In this document: piece after piece, positions 24,980-37,400 of the stretch
How the letters are laid out: each line of letters starts with the position of its first letter
Position numbering within the stretch: the stretch's first letter is position 1
From: Mya arenaria
Lineage: Eukaryota > Mollusca > Bivalvia > Myida > Myidae
DNA: 64,000 nt
NCBI RefSeq assembly: GCF_026914265.1
Contig: NC_069127.1
Coordinates: 21,693,045 to 21,757,044, forward strand
Direction: 5' to 3'
Notes under the pieces: generated by a model
Told to the model about the DNA's origin: nothing
Seen by the model: the letters and a program-made list of their open reading frames with translations, nothing else
Databases searched by the model: none
Position numbers and translations under genes: made by a program

Positions 24980-25800
24980 GTCAGCCGACATATAAACTAA
25001 TAGAAACTCGGATATGTTTTTATTCTTTTCAAAAGTAATTGTAAATAGTCGGATTGTTTTTGAAAAAAAGAAAGTCAGTCCTACCTGCTGCATATGTTTA
25101 TACGGTTTTAGCTATTTGCGAGTATACTTCTTGCGGACTGATGCAATCTCTTGAAATGATGATAATGATGATGACATATATTTTAAAGATTACAAATGCA
25201 ATGTCATGCTTTTACAGAGAGGTAATTCAGATTGCACATCAACTCTTAGGATTGTATTGAAAAGAAGGTTAATCGTTATCGCCTCTGCTTGTCATATCTT
25301 TTTCTATGCTTTGCCATAGAGACCGTGGCTAACCCATTGGACGTCATCTTCTGGAAAGCTTTCCTCAGCTAATCAGTTGCACAATTGATGGATTTATTTC
25401 GCTCGGATTAAGGAATTTAGTATAAAACATTTATCATATGCATAAGCTTAGGCCGGAATAAATCACTCAGCAGCGCCGAAGATTTTAACGTTATAAATAT
25501 ATCATTAAAACGACTTTTGACTGTCAATTCGTGTATTATTTGAATTTTGTGTAACTTTAGTTCTTCTTTTCTCGAACCAATGTTAATACTCCAAGCCCTT
25601 ATATTCCCGTAGGAAAAAGAGTTAACTGAAAAGTCTGGTGTACATTTCTTCCTATTAGTTGAGCTATGTATAGCAAATTTGGGAATACAGACAATTTAGA
25701 ACACCAAGGTCTTATTATCATAACGTATCGCGCAGTTTAGTCAGATTGATACTGTCCTGTCTCATCATACACGCGTGTGATTCAACCGATTGCTGGATGA
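24980..25800. other. No gene recognised
   Basis: Intergenic AT-rich sequence after the LINE. No coding or repeat structure could be supported. Confidence 0.5.
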
Positions 25801-26240
25801 CTTATAATTTACCATTTGTTGTGATTGAGGGAATTTTAGATTTATCTTCAGGTTTGCGTACTTGGATATTTTGCTTGTTTACTTTAATTTCACATCTCAT
25901 AATACGGTAAAACTATTCATACATTTTACCGGGGTTTTATTCTAATGTTACATTAAAATAAACACCGGTAAAATGTATGAATAGTTACATGAATTATGTA
26001 CATTAATATTAGTTCAAAGATATGGATTTTTAGATATACATCTAATTCGATTATTAACATGTATTGTGGAATTGTTGCATTGTTTTTTTTCTTCTTTTTT
26101 TATTTACTTACTGACTTATTCAGTTCGATTACTTTTTGTATTGCTGGCGTAAACATGACTGTTTTGGTCAATTTGCACTTCATTTTAAATACTGTGACAC
26201 AGTGGTTTGAGGATAAATGAGCAATTTTAGGCCAAATCAT
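25800..26240 (+). repeat. Dispersed repeat family 3, copy 1
   Basis: Matches 27780-28205 along its length: GAATTTTAGATT.ATCT, ACTTGGATAT.TTGCTTGT, TCTAATAC.GGTA.AACTATT, a T-rich tract and CAGTGACAC/ACAGTGG near the 3' end. The last ~25 bp resemble the 3' end of the element at 31248-32045. Confidence 0.6.
25911..25986. repeat. Perfect 22-bp inverted repeat
   Basis: The arms 25911-25932 and 25965-25986 are exact reverse complements (outer end AACTATTCATACATTTTACC), around a 32-bp spacer. Only this copy of repeat family 3 has it; the second copy, at 27890, has one diverged arm. Confidence 0.9.
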
Positions 26241-26635
26241 AGTGTATATATCCTATGTACATATAAATCAAGTATAGCAATATATGACAAATGGCAATAT
26301 ATGACAAGAGTCAAAAATCATCTAAGGCTGTTTATTAGTAGACACATTATAGTTTCAGGAGATTTGGGACTTGAGACTTAATCAATTTTCAAGTTTCGTG
26401 AGTGCTTATGACTTACAAGATCTGATTTATGTGTAAAGGTGTATACAATATAATTTGAGTTTTTACCATTGATTAAGGCCTCCAATTGCTCTCTTATCAT
26501 CAATCAACTGTGCTGCAATACATTATTGACCTAAATTATACTTGTGTAGTTGTGGTACAGCGCTTGTATATTTATGATTTTTTTTAATCTAAGAAAGTTT
26601 GATTTGAAGTTTAAAAATGTCGTATTTGATTTTAA

Positions 26636-27440
26636 GCTCACCTGACCACGAATTGATCCAATGTTGTATTTCTAAAATAAATATGCATAACCATGCTGTA
26701 TTGGTCAAGTTAGATTATATGTCAAATCTTAGTACGAGGGTTGTCCGGAAATTTTTTGAGATTGGTTTCATTAATCAGAGGGACATGATGGCCATAAAAT
26801 GCTCAATAGAGTTGTGTTTAAACATTTTAACAACTCGATAATGTTACACACATAATATCGTATCTCTAGGCCTTTCAGGTTCAGGTCGTCATGATCCTCG
26901 GCTGGTGTTTGTTTGCAAAACTGTACACATGGTCCAAATGTCATTGCTGTAACTTCAAACATAAGAAAGTATGTCTAAGGTTTAGAGTCAATGCCATTAA
27001 AAAACTTTATTGTTATTTGTTTTGAAAATGATCACATAGTCCAAATTTTATTTATGTCGATTCAATATTAAAAAGTAGTTCAAAAGGTCACATTTTAACC
27101 CATGCAATAATATCATTGGTATATTTTTTCAAGCCTGTATACATGGTCCGAATTTCAGTGTTGTAGCTTCACAAGAAAGAAAGTAGGTCAAAAGGTCACA
27201 GTCAAGGTCCTTTTCAGAAAATTAATTTTAAAAGTAAAAAAGTTAGTCAAAGGATCAATCAAGTGTCAATATCAGTGTCATCCGAGGACAACTTCGATAT
27301 TTGTTTTCAAAACTGTACACATAATCGACGTTGTTTATCTGTTGCTTTAACGATATAACGTATGTCAAAAGATCAGAGACAATGTCATCCGTATGCAAAA
27401 AATATCACATCTGATAATAAAAACATTTCTAAAATATATT
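26636..27440 (+). repeat. Bivalve-type dispersed repeat with ~125-bp internal units
   Basis: Starts AGCTCACCTGA, as does the element at 31250. From 26870 it repeats a unit containing TACACATGGTCCAAAT, TTGTAGCTTCA and AGAAAGTAGGTCAAAAG, then a GTCA(A/G)GGTC-like block. Three to four diverged copies are present. Non-coding. Confidence 0.7.
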
Positions 27441-27779
27441 GCGTGATAAGCTTCTTGATAAGTTTTGAGAATTATTATCGGTTGTAACTTAATTTGAACG
27501 ATATTTTTACAAAACGTCGGAAGCATTCATTACACATTACTTATAAATATATTGCTTATATAAAGTGAGGTTAATAATTGTGTTTGTCAATTGTAATTTA
27601 AGGACAAGCAATGACAATAACCCTTTTATTAATTAGCCCATGACAAGTTAAATAATCCAGCTGTTTCGAATGATGCAATACTGAAAATCCCATTACCAAA
27701 CATATACACACACCTGGGATTCCACTTGAAGTTTCCTAATTGTATTGGCTGTCAAAACACAGTTCAGTTCGACTTAAAG

Positions 27780-28205
27780 TGGAATCCTTGCTGAGTTTTG
27801 GAGAAGCTAGAATTTTAGATTGATCTGCAGTTTTGTGGACTTGGATATATTGCTTGTCTTCCTTGATTTCAAAATTTCTAATACAGGTAGAACTATTGAC
27901 ACTGGTATATTTAACTGGTTTATATCTGATTAATTCTTTTTTCATTTAAGACATGCTGGGAAATGTATTTAATTTTATGATATACACGTTTTATGGATTC
28001 GTAGCATTCTTATCTGATTTATTTGGTTGATTTTTTTATTTGTTGACTTGTTTGAATAAACATGTTTTGAATGTGTAAACCACGTTTCAAGTTGAATATT
28101 AAATTCAACTTGAAATACTTCTTTTTTTCATTTGAACTTCATAACTTATATTCAGTGACACATTTGTCAGAGGACGGTTGGGCGATTTAGGGCTTTAACG
28201 ACACT
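27780..28205 (+). repeat. Dispersed repeat family 3, copy 2
   Basis: Diverged copy of 25800-26240 in the same orientation. It ends with GGGCGATTTAGGGC and ACTCTTG, matching the 3' end style of the element at 31248-32045. Confidence 0.6.
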
Positions 28206-28899
28206 CTTGAAAAACCGAAAATCTATTTTAAGTACACTGACACATAAATCAAAACAAGACATGCATAAACATTGGCTAAATACGCAATTTGATTGAGACA
28301 GGGTATATTGGGTTAAACCAGTTTAAGTAGTAGTAGTTTAATAGTCATTGTGATCTTAATAGACATTTGTATTCATAAACCAATCAAATAACATAACTCT
28401 ATCAGATTTCAGCTGATTTATCAGTTCATCGTTAACCACAAGAGGGATCACATGAGTTTAAATTGTGTATTCAGGCGATATTATTAGTAACACATTGGTT
28501 TAAAGCAGACGACAGTATTTCGGTTGATCGTTTCATAAACCAACCTGCCTTCCATGTGTTTGATGTAAGTTGAAATTTCTCATAAAAACAATACTAAACA
28601 AATATAAAACTACATTTTCTATTTACAAATTTTGTCTATACGAGCATTCAATATACCGTATAGTGTTAAACAATATTAACACACTTTACATATCGAATAT
28701 CACTTTATAAACTTGATCATATTCTCATAAACTGCAAAAACATGTGCCCTTATTAAACATTCGATATCGATGTCATGCTTGTAAACATGATTTGATGTTT
28801 GCAATCCACAGATCATTCTTTTATGTACAATCGCACTGTCGATAAATAGGTTATATACACTATTGAAGCCGTGAATGACTATGAAACATTAAACTATTG

Positions 28900-29630
28900 G
28901 TTGGTTGTTTTAACCTAGATGTGTGTTTGATTCTACTAGAATCCAAATATTACAAGAAAACTTCTCCATTTTACAGCATACATATAGTACTGCGTAGGGA
29001 CACAGCTGTATCATTAATGCTAAAATTAAATAGCGCTATGCCCATTTTATTATATAAAGGTTTAATAAAGAGTAACATTCAAAATTTAAGTAGTACTCGT
29101 AAAAACCTGCGGGAAAAAATATTTGTTAGAAATCCGATAACGTCATGCACGAGCGATTTAAAAAAATCTATTCTATCTGACTTACCCTCCCGGCCTTGAC
29201 TGCTTATGTAGCAGTCTTAACGTAAATCTGTTCTCCAAAAACGTTCTCGTTAACCCCATTGCCATAACGGAGAATTTGAGGATACAAAACTGTTACTTTC
29301 TCACCTGTCCGATACATCATGCTCACATATATAATCTATTTGACCAGTTATCCGTGTTCAGGCCCATGTCTCTCCAAAACACTATTGGTTTTAGGAAACC
29401 ACTCGTCATACATGCATACTGATATTCAGACAGATTCAGCGCTATATTCAAACTGAACGATTTTGACTTCCTCCAAGTAGAAGAAAGTCAACGAATCGAC
29501 CATTGACCTGTCCTGGCAACTCCCTTTTCCTTAAATTATTCCATATAATCAAATACTCCACTTCACCATTCTCTTGCCTCATATCCTTCTATCTCATTTT
29601 TGGTTAATATTTTATTAAACACAACAGCCT
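28900..29630 (+). pseudogene. 3' fragment of a LINE
   Basis: Around 29210-29370, broken frames combine to a C-terminal LINE pattern: NVNLFSKNVLVNP, a CHNGEFEDTK segment and a CPIHHAH segment. It is similar in style to the zinc-ribbon-like end of jockey/CR1 elements. The upstream 28897-29199 open stretch has no clear domain. Confidence 0.45.
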
Positions 29631-29647
29631 GTACTAATAATATATGT

Positions 29648-29771
29648 CATGTGTTTCCGGTCCGGATAGGAAAATCTGAGCCGAGGGTACCTGCGTTGCC
29701 ACGCTTGCTGAGTTACCGGCTATGCGGCGTGACCGAGGGTCGGATTTTTTCATCCGGACCGAACACACATG
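29648..29771. mobile_element. GC-rich 124-bp foldback MITE
   Basis: The ends CATGTGTTTCCGGTCCGGAT (29648-29667) and ATCCGGACCGAACACACATG (29752-29771) are inverted copies with two mismatches. The interior is GC-rich, unlike its surroundings, and carries two GACCGAGGGT/GCCGAGGGT blocks. No coding capacity. Confidence 0.75.
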
Positions 29772-29774
29772 ATT

Positions 29775-30785
29775 GATATTTTTCAAGTTTTCCTTGATTT
29801 ACTTTTTTGTGAAAAAATAAATAGAAAAAAAACGTTTTTTTTTTGCATTTCACAAAAAAAGCTCGTGCGATGATGTTTACTGACGTCATAACGCGAATAT
29901 AGAGTTTTCCACCACGGCCGAATTAATCTGAAATGCCTTAACGGTGTGCCAGACATTATCAGGAGCATGCCAGGATGACAGAAACGAGACTTAGTATGAG
30001 CTTCTTAGCTTTTGTTTTATTTTGTATATTCATTATTTTTTTTCATATAATGTTACCTAGGTAAATAAGTTGTCTTTCTGCTAATATATATTGTTTAAAC
30101 CAAGGGCACGCATTGTATGGCCTTGATTTATAGAAATATACAACTCAACTTCTGAACACAAAAGGAAGTTTATTTTTTATCGAAGCATAACAAATCAAAC
30201 TCAGCTTTATAGGTAAAGTTTGAATTAACGATGTGTGGGGTAGAATAAGTACATAAGCTCAAATCATTGAAATATATAATGAACACAATATCAATGTCAT
30301 GGCCGGATTTGCATATATTAGGTGGGCTTTGCTGACACATAACAACATTCTGTCTTTCAACTAATAAAGGCAGTTCCATATACAGGTCAGAGTTCGTTTG
30401 ACTGGAAACGTGGTGAAAAAGGTAGTACAATGTGACATTTACGTGAGTGTACAAACAGACATAATGAATAATAGAAAGAAATACCACAGGGAAACGCAAA
30501 GTAATCATGAAATCAAATATTGACCCTTCTTAGAGGCACAAACTACACTGAAATATCTGTATCGATAAATGAAGGGAATATTGCCTTAAGCCAAATTAAA
30601 ATCCTGATAGTTACTCTGAATTTAGCTGTGAATAATGTATGATCTAAATGCGGGCTCAATTTATCTGTTGCAGGTCCATTTTCTGAAAATCTAATAATAA
30701 TATGTATTTCACGTTCAAATTTGATGTAAAATGACAAAAGAAACTGATTGTTTGTTAAATAAATTGTAAATTTCTGTTAATGTTT
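29775..30785. other. No gene recognised; upstream region of gene B
   Basis: No domain-bearing frame is seen. From about 30760 the sequence begins to resemble the 5' flank of gene A. The promoter is presumed to lie here but cannot be pinpointed. Confidence 0.45.
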
Positions 30786-30866
30786 TGTTATCTTCATTTA
30801 ACAGTGTTCAACAGAAAGAGTACATTTTCAGAACCTGTACCCTCTTTATACCGAGAGTAAAAAAGA

Positions 30867-30902
30867 ATGAACAAGTTCAGCATGCTCCTTCAGTTGATCT
30901 TG
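30867..30902 (+). CDS. Gene B exon 1: start and first half of signal peptide
   Basis: Twelve codons, MNKFSMLLQLIL, followed by donor GTGAGT, phase 0. The preceding TTTTCAGAACCT is also found before the gene A start. The exon is four codons shorter than in gene A. Confidence 0.8.
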
Positions 30903-33900
30903 GTGAGTATTAACCAAAACCTTATATTAGAGATTTTCATTATACCTACCATTACCTAATGTATATTCCTACTAATCATGTTGCATATTTAGCATACCGA
31001 CATAAACAATCCATTTAACTAAACACCGTTGAGTATCACTTAATGTCAAGTACATTGGACGAACAACATTGCCGCAAAAATCGTCGCTTCTACGGAGAAA
31101 AAAGGTTTGCGTTTTATCTGTATTTAGGATTGTTGGGATAAGATTGTGGTTTGTGCACATAAACTGTTTTAAACCCCCAGTAAATTTACATTTTACTGAC
31201 AGTTCCATGGCGGTACCCAAAACTCCTTGATAAACATACCTAGTTTTTAGCTCACCTGATAATAATAGCTATTGTGATCGCCCTATGTCCGTCGTCCGTC
31301 GTCGTCCTTCGTCCTCGTCCATCGTCCGTCGTCAACAATTTGACTGTTAACACTCTAGAGGTCACAATTTGGGCACAATCTTGATGAAACTTCGTCAGAA
31401 TGTTACCCTTCATAAAATCTTGGAGGAATTCGATATTTGGTCATCTGGGGTTAAAAACTAGGTCACCAGGTCAAATTAAAGGAAAAGCTTGTTAACACTG
31501 TAGAGGTCACATTTATGACTTTATCTTCAGGAATCTTGGTCAGAATGTTAATATTATTACTCTCTAGAAAAAGTTTGATTCTGGGTCATGTGCGGATAAA
31601 AACTAGGTCACCAGGTCAAATTGAAGGAAAATCTTGTTGACACTCTAGAGGTATTATTTATGACTGTATCTTCATGAAATTTGGTCAGAATGTTTATATT
31701 AATACTCTTTAGGTCAAGTTTAAATCTAGGTCATGTACGAATAAAAACTAGGTCACCAGTTAAAATCATAAGAAAAGCTTGTTAGCACTCTAGATGTTAC
31801 ATTTATGACTGTATGTTTATGAAACTTAGTCAGAATGTTTATTTTGATTAGCTCTAGGCCCAGTTTGAATCTGGGTCATGTGCGGTCAAAAACTAGGTCA
31901 CCAGGTCAAATAATAGGAAAAGTATTTTAACTCTCTAGAGGCCACATTTATGACCATATGTTTATGGAACTTGATCAAAAAGTTATTGTTGATGATCTTT
32001 ATTGGATCAGGTTAGCGTTTCAGGGCCTTCAGTGCCCTCTTGTTTATTTATATTATGTATACACTGAGCTGCTTGTGGAGTGCTGTGCTGTTCTTCCATG
32101 TTTCTTGTTTGTGATTTTATGTTCTATGTCTTTGGCGTTTACCCAGTGCCATTAAACCGGGTTTATGTTTAAACGTTTTGCTACTGAGCTTGTTTCTGTA
32201 GCTTTTGGCATAAATGTTACTAATGATTTAGGATTGTTGTTGTATTTTTTTAAAGGTCTGCCCGAGCATATTGCCTGCTTAATGGCTTGACACCACCGTA
32301 TATGCACTCACGACTCACGTTTATTTTAATACTCAAAGGCACATGAGTTATAAGTGATTGCAATTTCTAGTGATACATTTGAATTTTTTGTAATAGTTCA
32401 ACTGAAATAATCTTAATTCAAAATGTAGTCTTATCTATGAACTCACCATAAAATGTTTTACATTTCTTTGGCCATGGCTAGAATTACGGATTTATATTTT
32501 TTTTATTTTCATATTTTGTATGCTTAATTTATCAATGACTTACGATCTTCAGAATATATTGTTATATAAATATCTTAGCTGACAACCACCTTGATCCTTT
32601 ATACGGTAATAAGAAAAGGTAATGGTTTATTTTTACTACATCAGTTCAGGAAAAATATAAAAATGGGGGAAAAATGAACAGAAATTATTTTAGGGGATTT
32701 GTGACATATTAGGCACCACATTTGACATACTAAAAGTAAAGAACAATCACACGGTGCAAAATGTGATTTTCTATGTAAAATGTTTGAAAAATTCAATAAA
32801 AGTGAGAACTTCTTGAATTTGGCAAGAACGGTGTTAAATTTTGCAACAAAATTACCAGAATTTCTTAATTTATTAGACATTATATTGCAGAATAATATAC
32901 ATTAAGACTGGTATAAAAACACCGTATTTTGTAAAATATGATTTTTGGGGACAATTGTTTGAATAATTAAATTGAAATGAGAAGTTTCTGGAATTTGCCA
33001 GTAACTTTGTACAATTTTGCAAAAAAGTTACCAGAATTACCGCAATTATTAGGTAAAATAGTGCGGTATAATACCCTTCAAGTATAGAAACTACCAGATG
33101 TTCTGAAACGTGATTTGTGAGGTAAAATGTTTAAGAATTAAATGAGAATCTCTGAAATTGGCCAATAACTTTGTAAGATTTTGCAACAAAATGACCAGAT
33201 TTGCTGAATTGAATAGATAGGACATTATAGTATAACATACCTGAAGGATAGAACCGTCGTGTTCTATGCAATTTGTTTTTGAGGGTTAAACATAAGAAAA
33301 ACATTACAAAAAATAGAATTTTTGGATTCAGTCGATATCCTGTTCAATTAACATACGGGTATACAACTTTCACAATAGTTATTTAAATGTATGTTATATT
33401 GCAAATTAATTTACATAAAAATATGTAAAAACAGCTTATGTGGCTGAATGTAATGTAAGATATAACAGAAAAGAAATGATAAAAGAAATATATTTGCAAT
33501 ATTCTGGTATTTGCCTATACCTGGATCAAGAAATGCACCAGACAATCAATGTTACAACATTATATCTAACAAATCAAAAATAAGTTGTTTGACAGGCATG
33601 GTGAGACTGCCACCCTAGACATTGACTTGGTCAGATTTATTCGGTCTATAAGCCTGAAACATCTGCATCCTAAAGAACTTTCCCTGCTTCAAGGGAGGGA
33701 TTTAGATATGTCTTAGTATTGGGTGAGTCCCACTTGCCTTTGAGCAAAACCAACACTCACAGGTGTCTTATAATAGTCTTGTTTCAGCGGAAACATACTA
33801 TTTGTGCTATTATCACTCGCAATATATGTGTGCTAAATGTGTTTGTGGTTTTATATTTTTACAGGCGGTTGCTTGCTTCAAATACACAAATCGACCTTTG

Positions 33901-34392
33901 CACATTTTCATTCATTTGGTGTATACATGTGCCTTTTTGTATCTATTAACAGATGTTGGCATGTATGGTTTTTGGAATTGCTGCTTCTGCTTTTTCGAAG
34001 TTTGGTAAGAACTACAAGTACCATATTAAACAGTGTAAACTGCTTGGCGATTGTAAAAGCAATTTCTAAATTTAAATAGAAAAGGAAGACATATATTCAG
34101 CTTCCAGCCCACTAAATGTTCAATGAATTATCTTTTATTTTTTGCTAAGTACTTAGTACATTTAACATCATGGTAAAGGTTTTTGGCTACTGGGTGCTTC
34201 CATGCAGTTTCCATTGGGTTACAGTATCATACATATGGCTGGCTGTATTTGTGTATAATATTTAGATACTTTGCTCGTGTATTTATAAATCAAAATATAA
34301 CATATATAAGTACTTCACATGCTTCACAAGTTAATATCTCAGTTTAGTTCTCAATTGATTTTATCTAGACATCACGTTTTCTGTTGGACTTT

Positions 34393-34461
<69 letters not shown>

Positions 34462-37400
34462 CGTACATGATATAAAAATTATCTTTGATGCTCACACAAC
34501 ATCAATGCCACCAGGAACATCCTCTTCGCAGTCTGCAACGACCCCATCACCATATTAAACGCTTACTGAGAAGGCCAGTCCTCACAGAAGGTTACATAGA
34601 TAGTTCTTATACATTTGGTTCACATTGTCATCATAATTATAACATTGACTTGAGTTAATTCGTTTTTCCTGAGCCAGAATTGATTTCATTGTAATATATA
34701 TGTTAAAAAGATTTGCTCAAAGATTGCATTTTTTTTAGAAATGAAAGCTGATGTTTAAGATGATCCTTTCAGGGCCCATTGTATTTTGTTTTCAATAACA
34801 ATTTTCATTCATGACTCGGCACTAACCCTGAAATTGGATGATTCTGCTGTTTTAACTAGGTTAGCTTTTCTGATGAGCCAAATGTGTCTATCATGATTTT
34901 TATATTGAAAGACTGAAAGACTAACCACAATTTCGTTCAACGACATCGTAGCAGTGTTGTTTTCGTAAACGAGAGAAAACACCAACACAATAAATCCTTA
35001 AAATGATTCATATCTCATACACATCAAACGCATACATAAGAATACATTAACAAAGATTGTTTAAACTGTCATCAATCATTTCAACATTCTGCATCAAGCA
35101 CTTTGAAGAAAAAGAAATTCAACAATTTCCTAACGTATTGCATTAAAGAAAACTCCTAGTTTCAACCATTTACCAAGAAAAATTACAAAAACTGAAAGAA
35201 TTAAACACATGCGTTTCCACTACCAATCAGATTGCCCCTTCAATAACCTTTTTATGCGTAACGCAATAGTATCGAAGAAAAATATGTTAGTTCTTTATAT
35301 ACTCATACTTATAGTTTAAATAAATTGCAAAAAGTATATACATATAAATCTCGCTTGATATAAACTTACCATGCTGCATGGTATACGTCCGACCCCTTAT
35401 AGATGTGATAGCAGATTAAATAATGATTATTGTAGTATTACTTAAGACCGAGACCGCGTGTGTAATGTAATGTATTCACCGGTGTTGAATGTACTGGATG
35501 ATTATTAGTTTAATCCCTTTTAGAAACACTTTTCTTGTACATCAGATATGAAGTAGACACGTATTGGCTATTAAAGCACGTTTTTAAACTTTAAATATGG
35601 CTATTGAGAATACATATAAACATTATCAAATACATTTATACACAAGCATGATCATGGGCAAACATTAATTTAAACAGTAAAATACGTGAACTGTACACGT
35701 GTAGGTGCGGTGTACTTCCGCCCGGGTTTTAGTTATAGCAATATGAAATAAACTTTTCTCTTTAATAAGGTCGTTAACGGTTCCGAGTGAAACCAGATTC
35801 CGTTTATATGGAAGAGCTGATATATGGCGGACGGATACGACAGTCGTTGGATTCTTTTGTTTAGTGGACACACTTTTGTGTTCTCAGTAGCACTCTAATC
35901 TTACCATTTAACTAGACTACATATTATGTCTCTTACTAGAAACCTTTCATCAACATCAAATTTGTAATATTTGTTTTAACTGTTTTTCAGATGAAACAAA
36001 CTGTACCGTGAGAGTTTATCAGGGTTCTGTGTTTTTTAAAATAAGTTCGTCAGACCCAAAAGACATAATAAACATCCAGGCAAATGGGAAATGGGTAGCA
36101 GACTATAACACAGAGGCTGTACTCAGGGACGAAGACGATAAAAAGTATTTTCATGTGTCTTTGACTCCTAGCGGAGCATGTGTTTTTATAATTTATAATT
36201 TCGATGGAAATATCTTTAGTGTTAGTATTACATCAGCTACATCGACCTTGACAGAAGTCTCAATTCAAGGAATACCTATCACAAGCTGCTTCAGCCCTTC
36301 GCTCGTTGCTTTAAATCTGAAAGGTAGGTTTTACGCAACGATCTATGCACATGTTTTAATACCATGCCACATACGCACGAAAACAATTTATAAATACTAT
36401 GATAAAGAAAACTTTTACTGGTTATGTCAATTTATAAGATGCGCTATTTCGGCGTTTAGAGTTATTTTTATTTATTTTTTAGTTTAAGAACAGGAGTATT
36501 GTTAACAATTATATAAGTCGTGCCAATTAAATCTAGGATCAAACTTCTGAAGACTGTATCCAAATTTCTGCGAGAAAGCTGTTTTTGCCAGTCCCGTGAA
36601 TAAACATTGTGTCTGCTAAAAGTAATATTTCCGATCTATTAATTCTAGGGAAAGTAGAGTGCCACCAAAAGAAACCCGGAACGATGACGGATGACGGATT
36701 ACCAGTTTGGGTTATAGTTCTGCTTGTATTGCAATTTGTGGCAATACTTATTTGTATTGCAATTGTTGCAATTGTGGTTTATAAAGGTTAGTTTTAAGCT
36801 TTGCTTACTTCCAATTAACTAAATAACAAAATGTTTACATGAACGTTTTATAATAAATAAAATATTGTGAAAGGACTGTATTCGTAACGATAAAAATACG
36901 GCTTTGTTGAGTTATTATCGTTTTCAAATGATGTGTTAAATACATTCGACAAAGAGATTAACATCCATTTGAGATTCTTATAGTGACATATCTCTTTTAC
37001 TGTCGAAATCTTAGTCAAAGGTTCATAAATATATATCCTAATTTTTAAAAACAAAGTATGACATATGGTGTAATCAGGCTGATTGATTTGCACGAAATAA
37101 AGTAGTCCCATATAAAACATCAACAATAAGAAGCATAAATCATTTTAAATTTTTTAGAGTCACTGTCGCTAACAGTGCCGTGGATTATTCCTGGACGATA
37201 ATTACATCAATATTGCCATTTTGTGAATGTGCACATGGATATTACCCTCGTAAATACGAGTAATACATACAATGTTGTTAAAAAAAACCCGTAAAAGTGA
37301 GATCAATATCAGGTCGAGATTCTTACATTCTGCACCATTTCTTTCATAGGCGAGTTTAATTTATTGAAGCCTACTGCATTTCTTTTGAACCAATTATCCC

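Noticed and set aside
33719..34079. Overlapping ORFs around gene B exon 2
   Set aside because: They read through the exon 2 acceptor and donor; the conserved 52-nt exon explains the real coding part.
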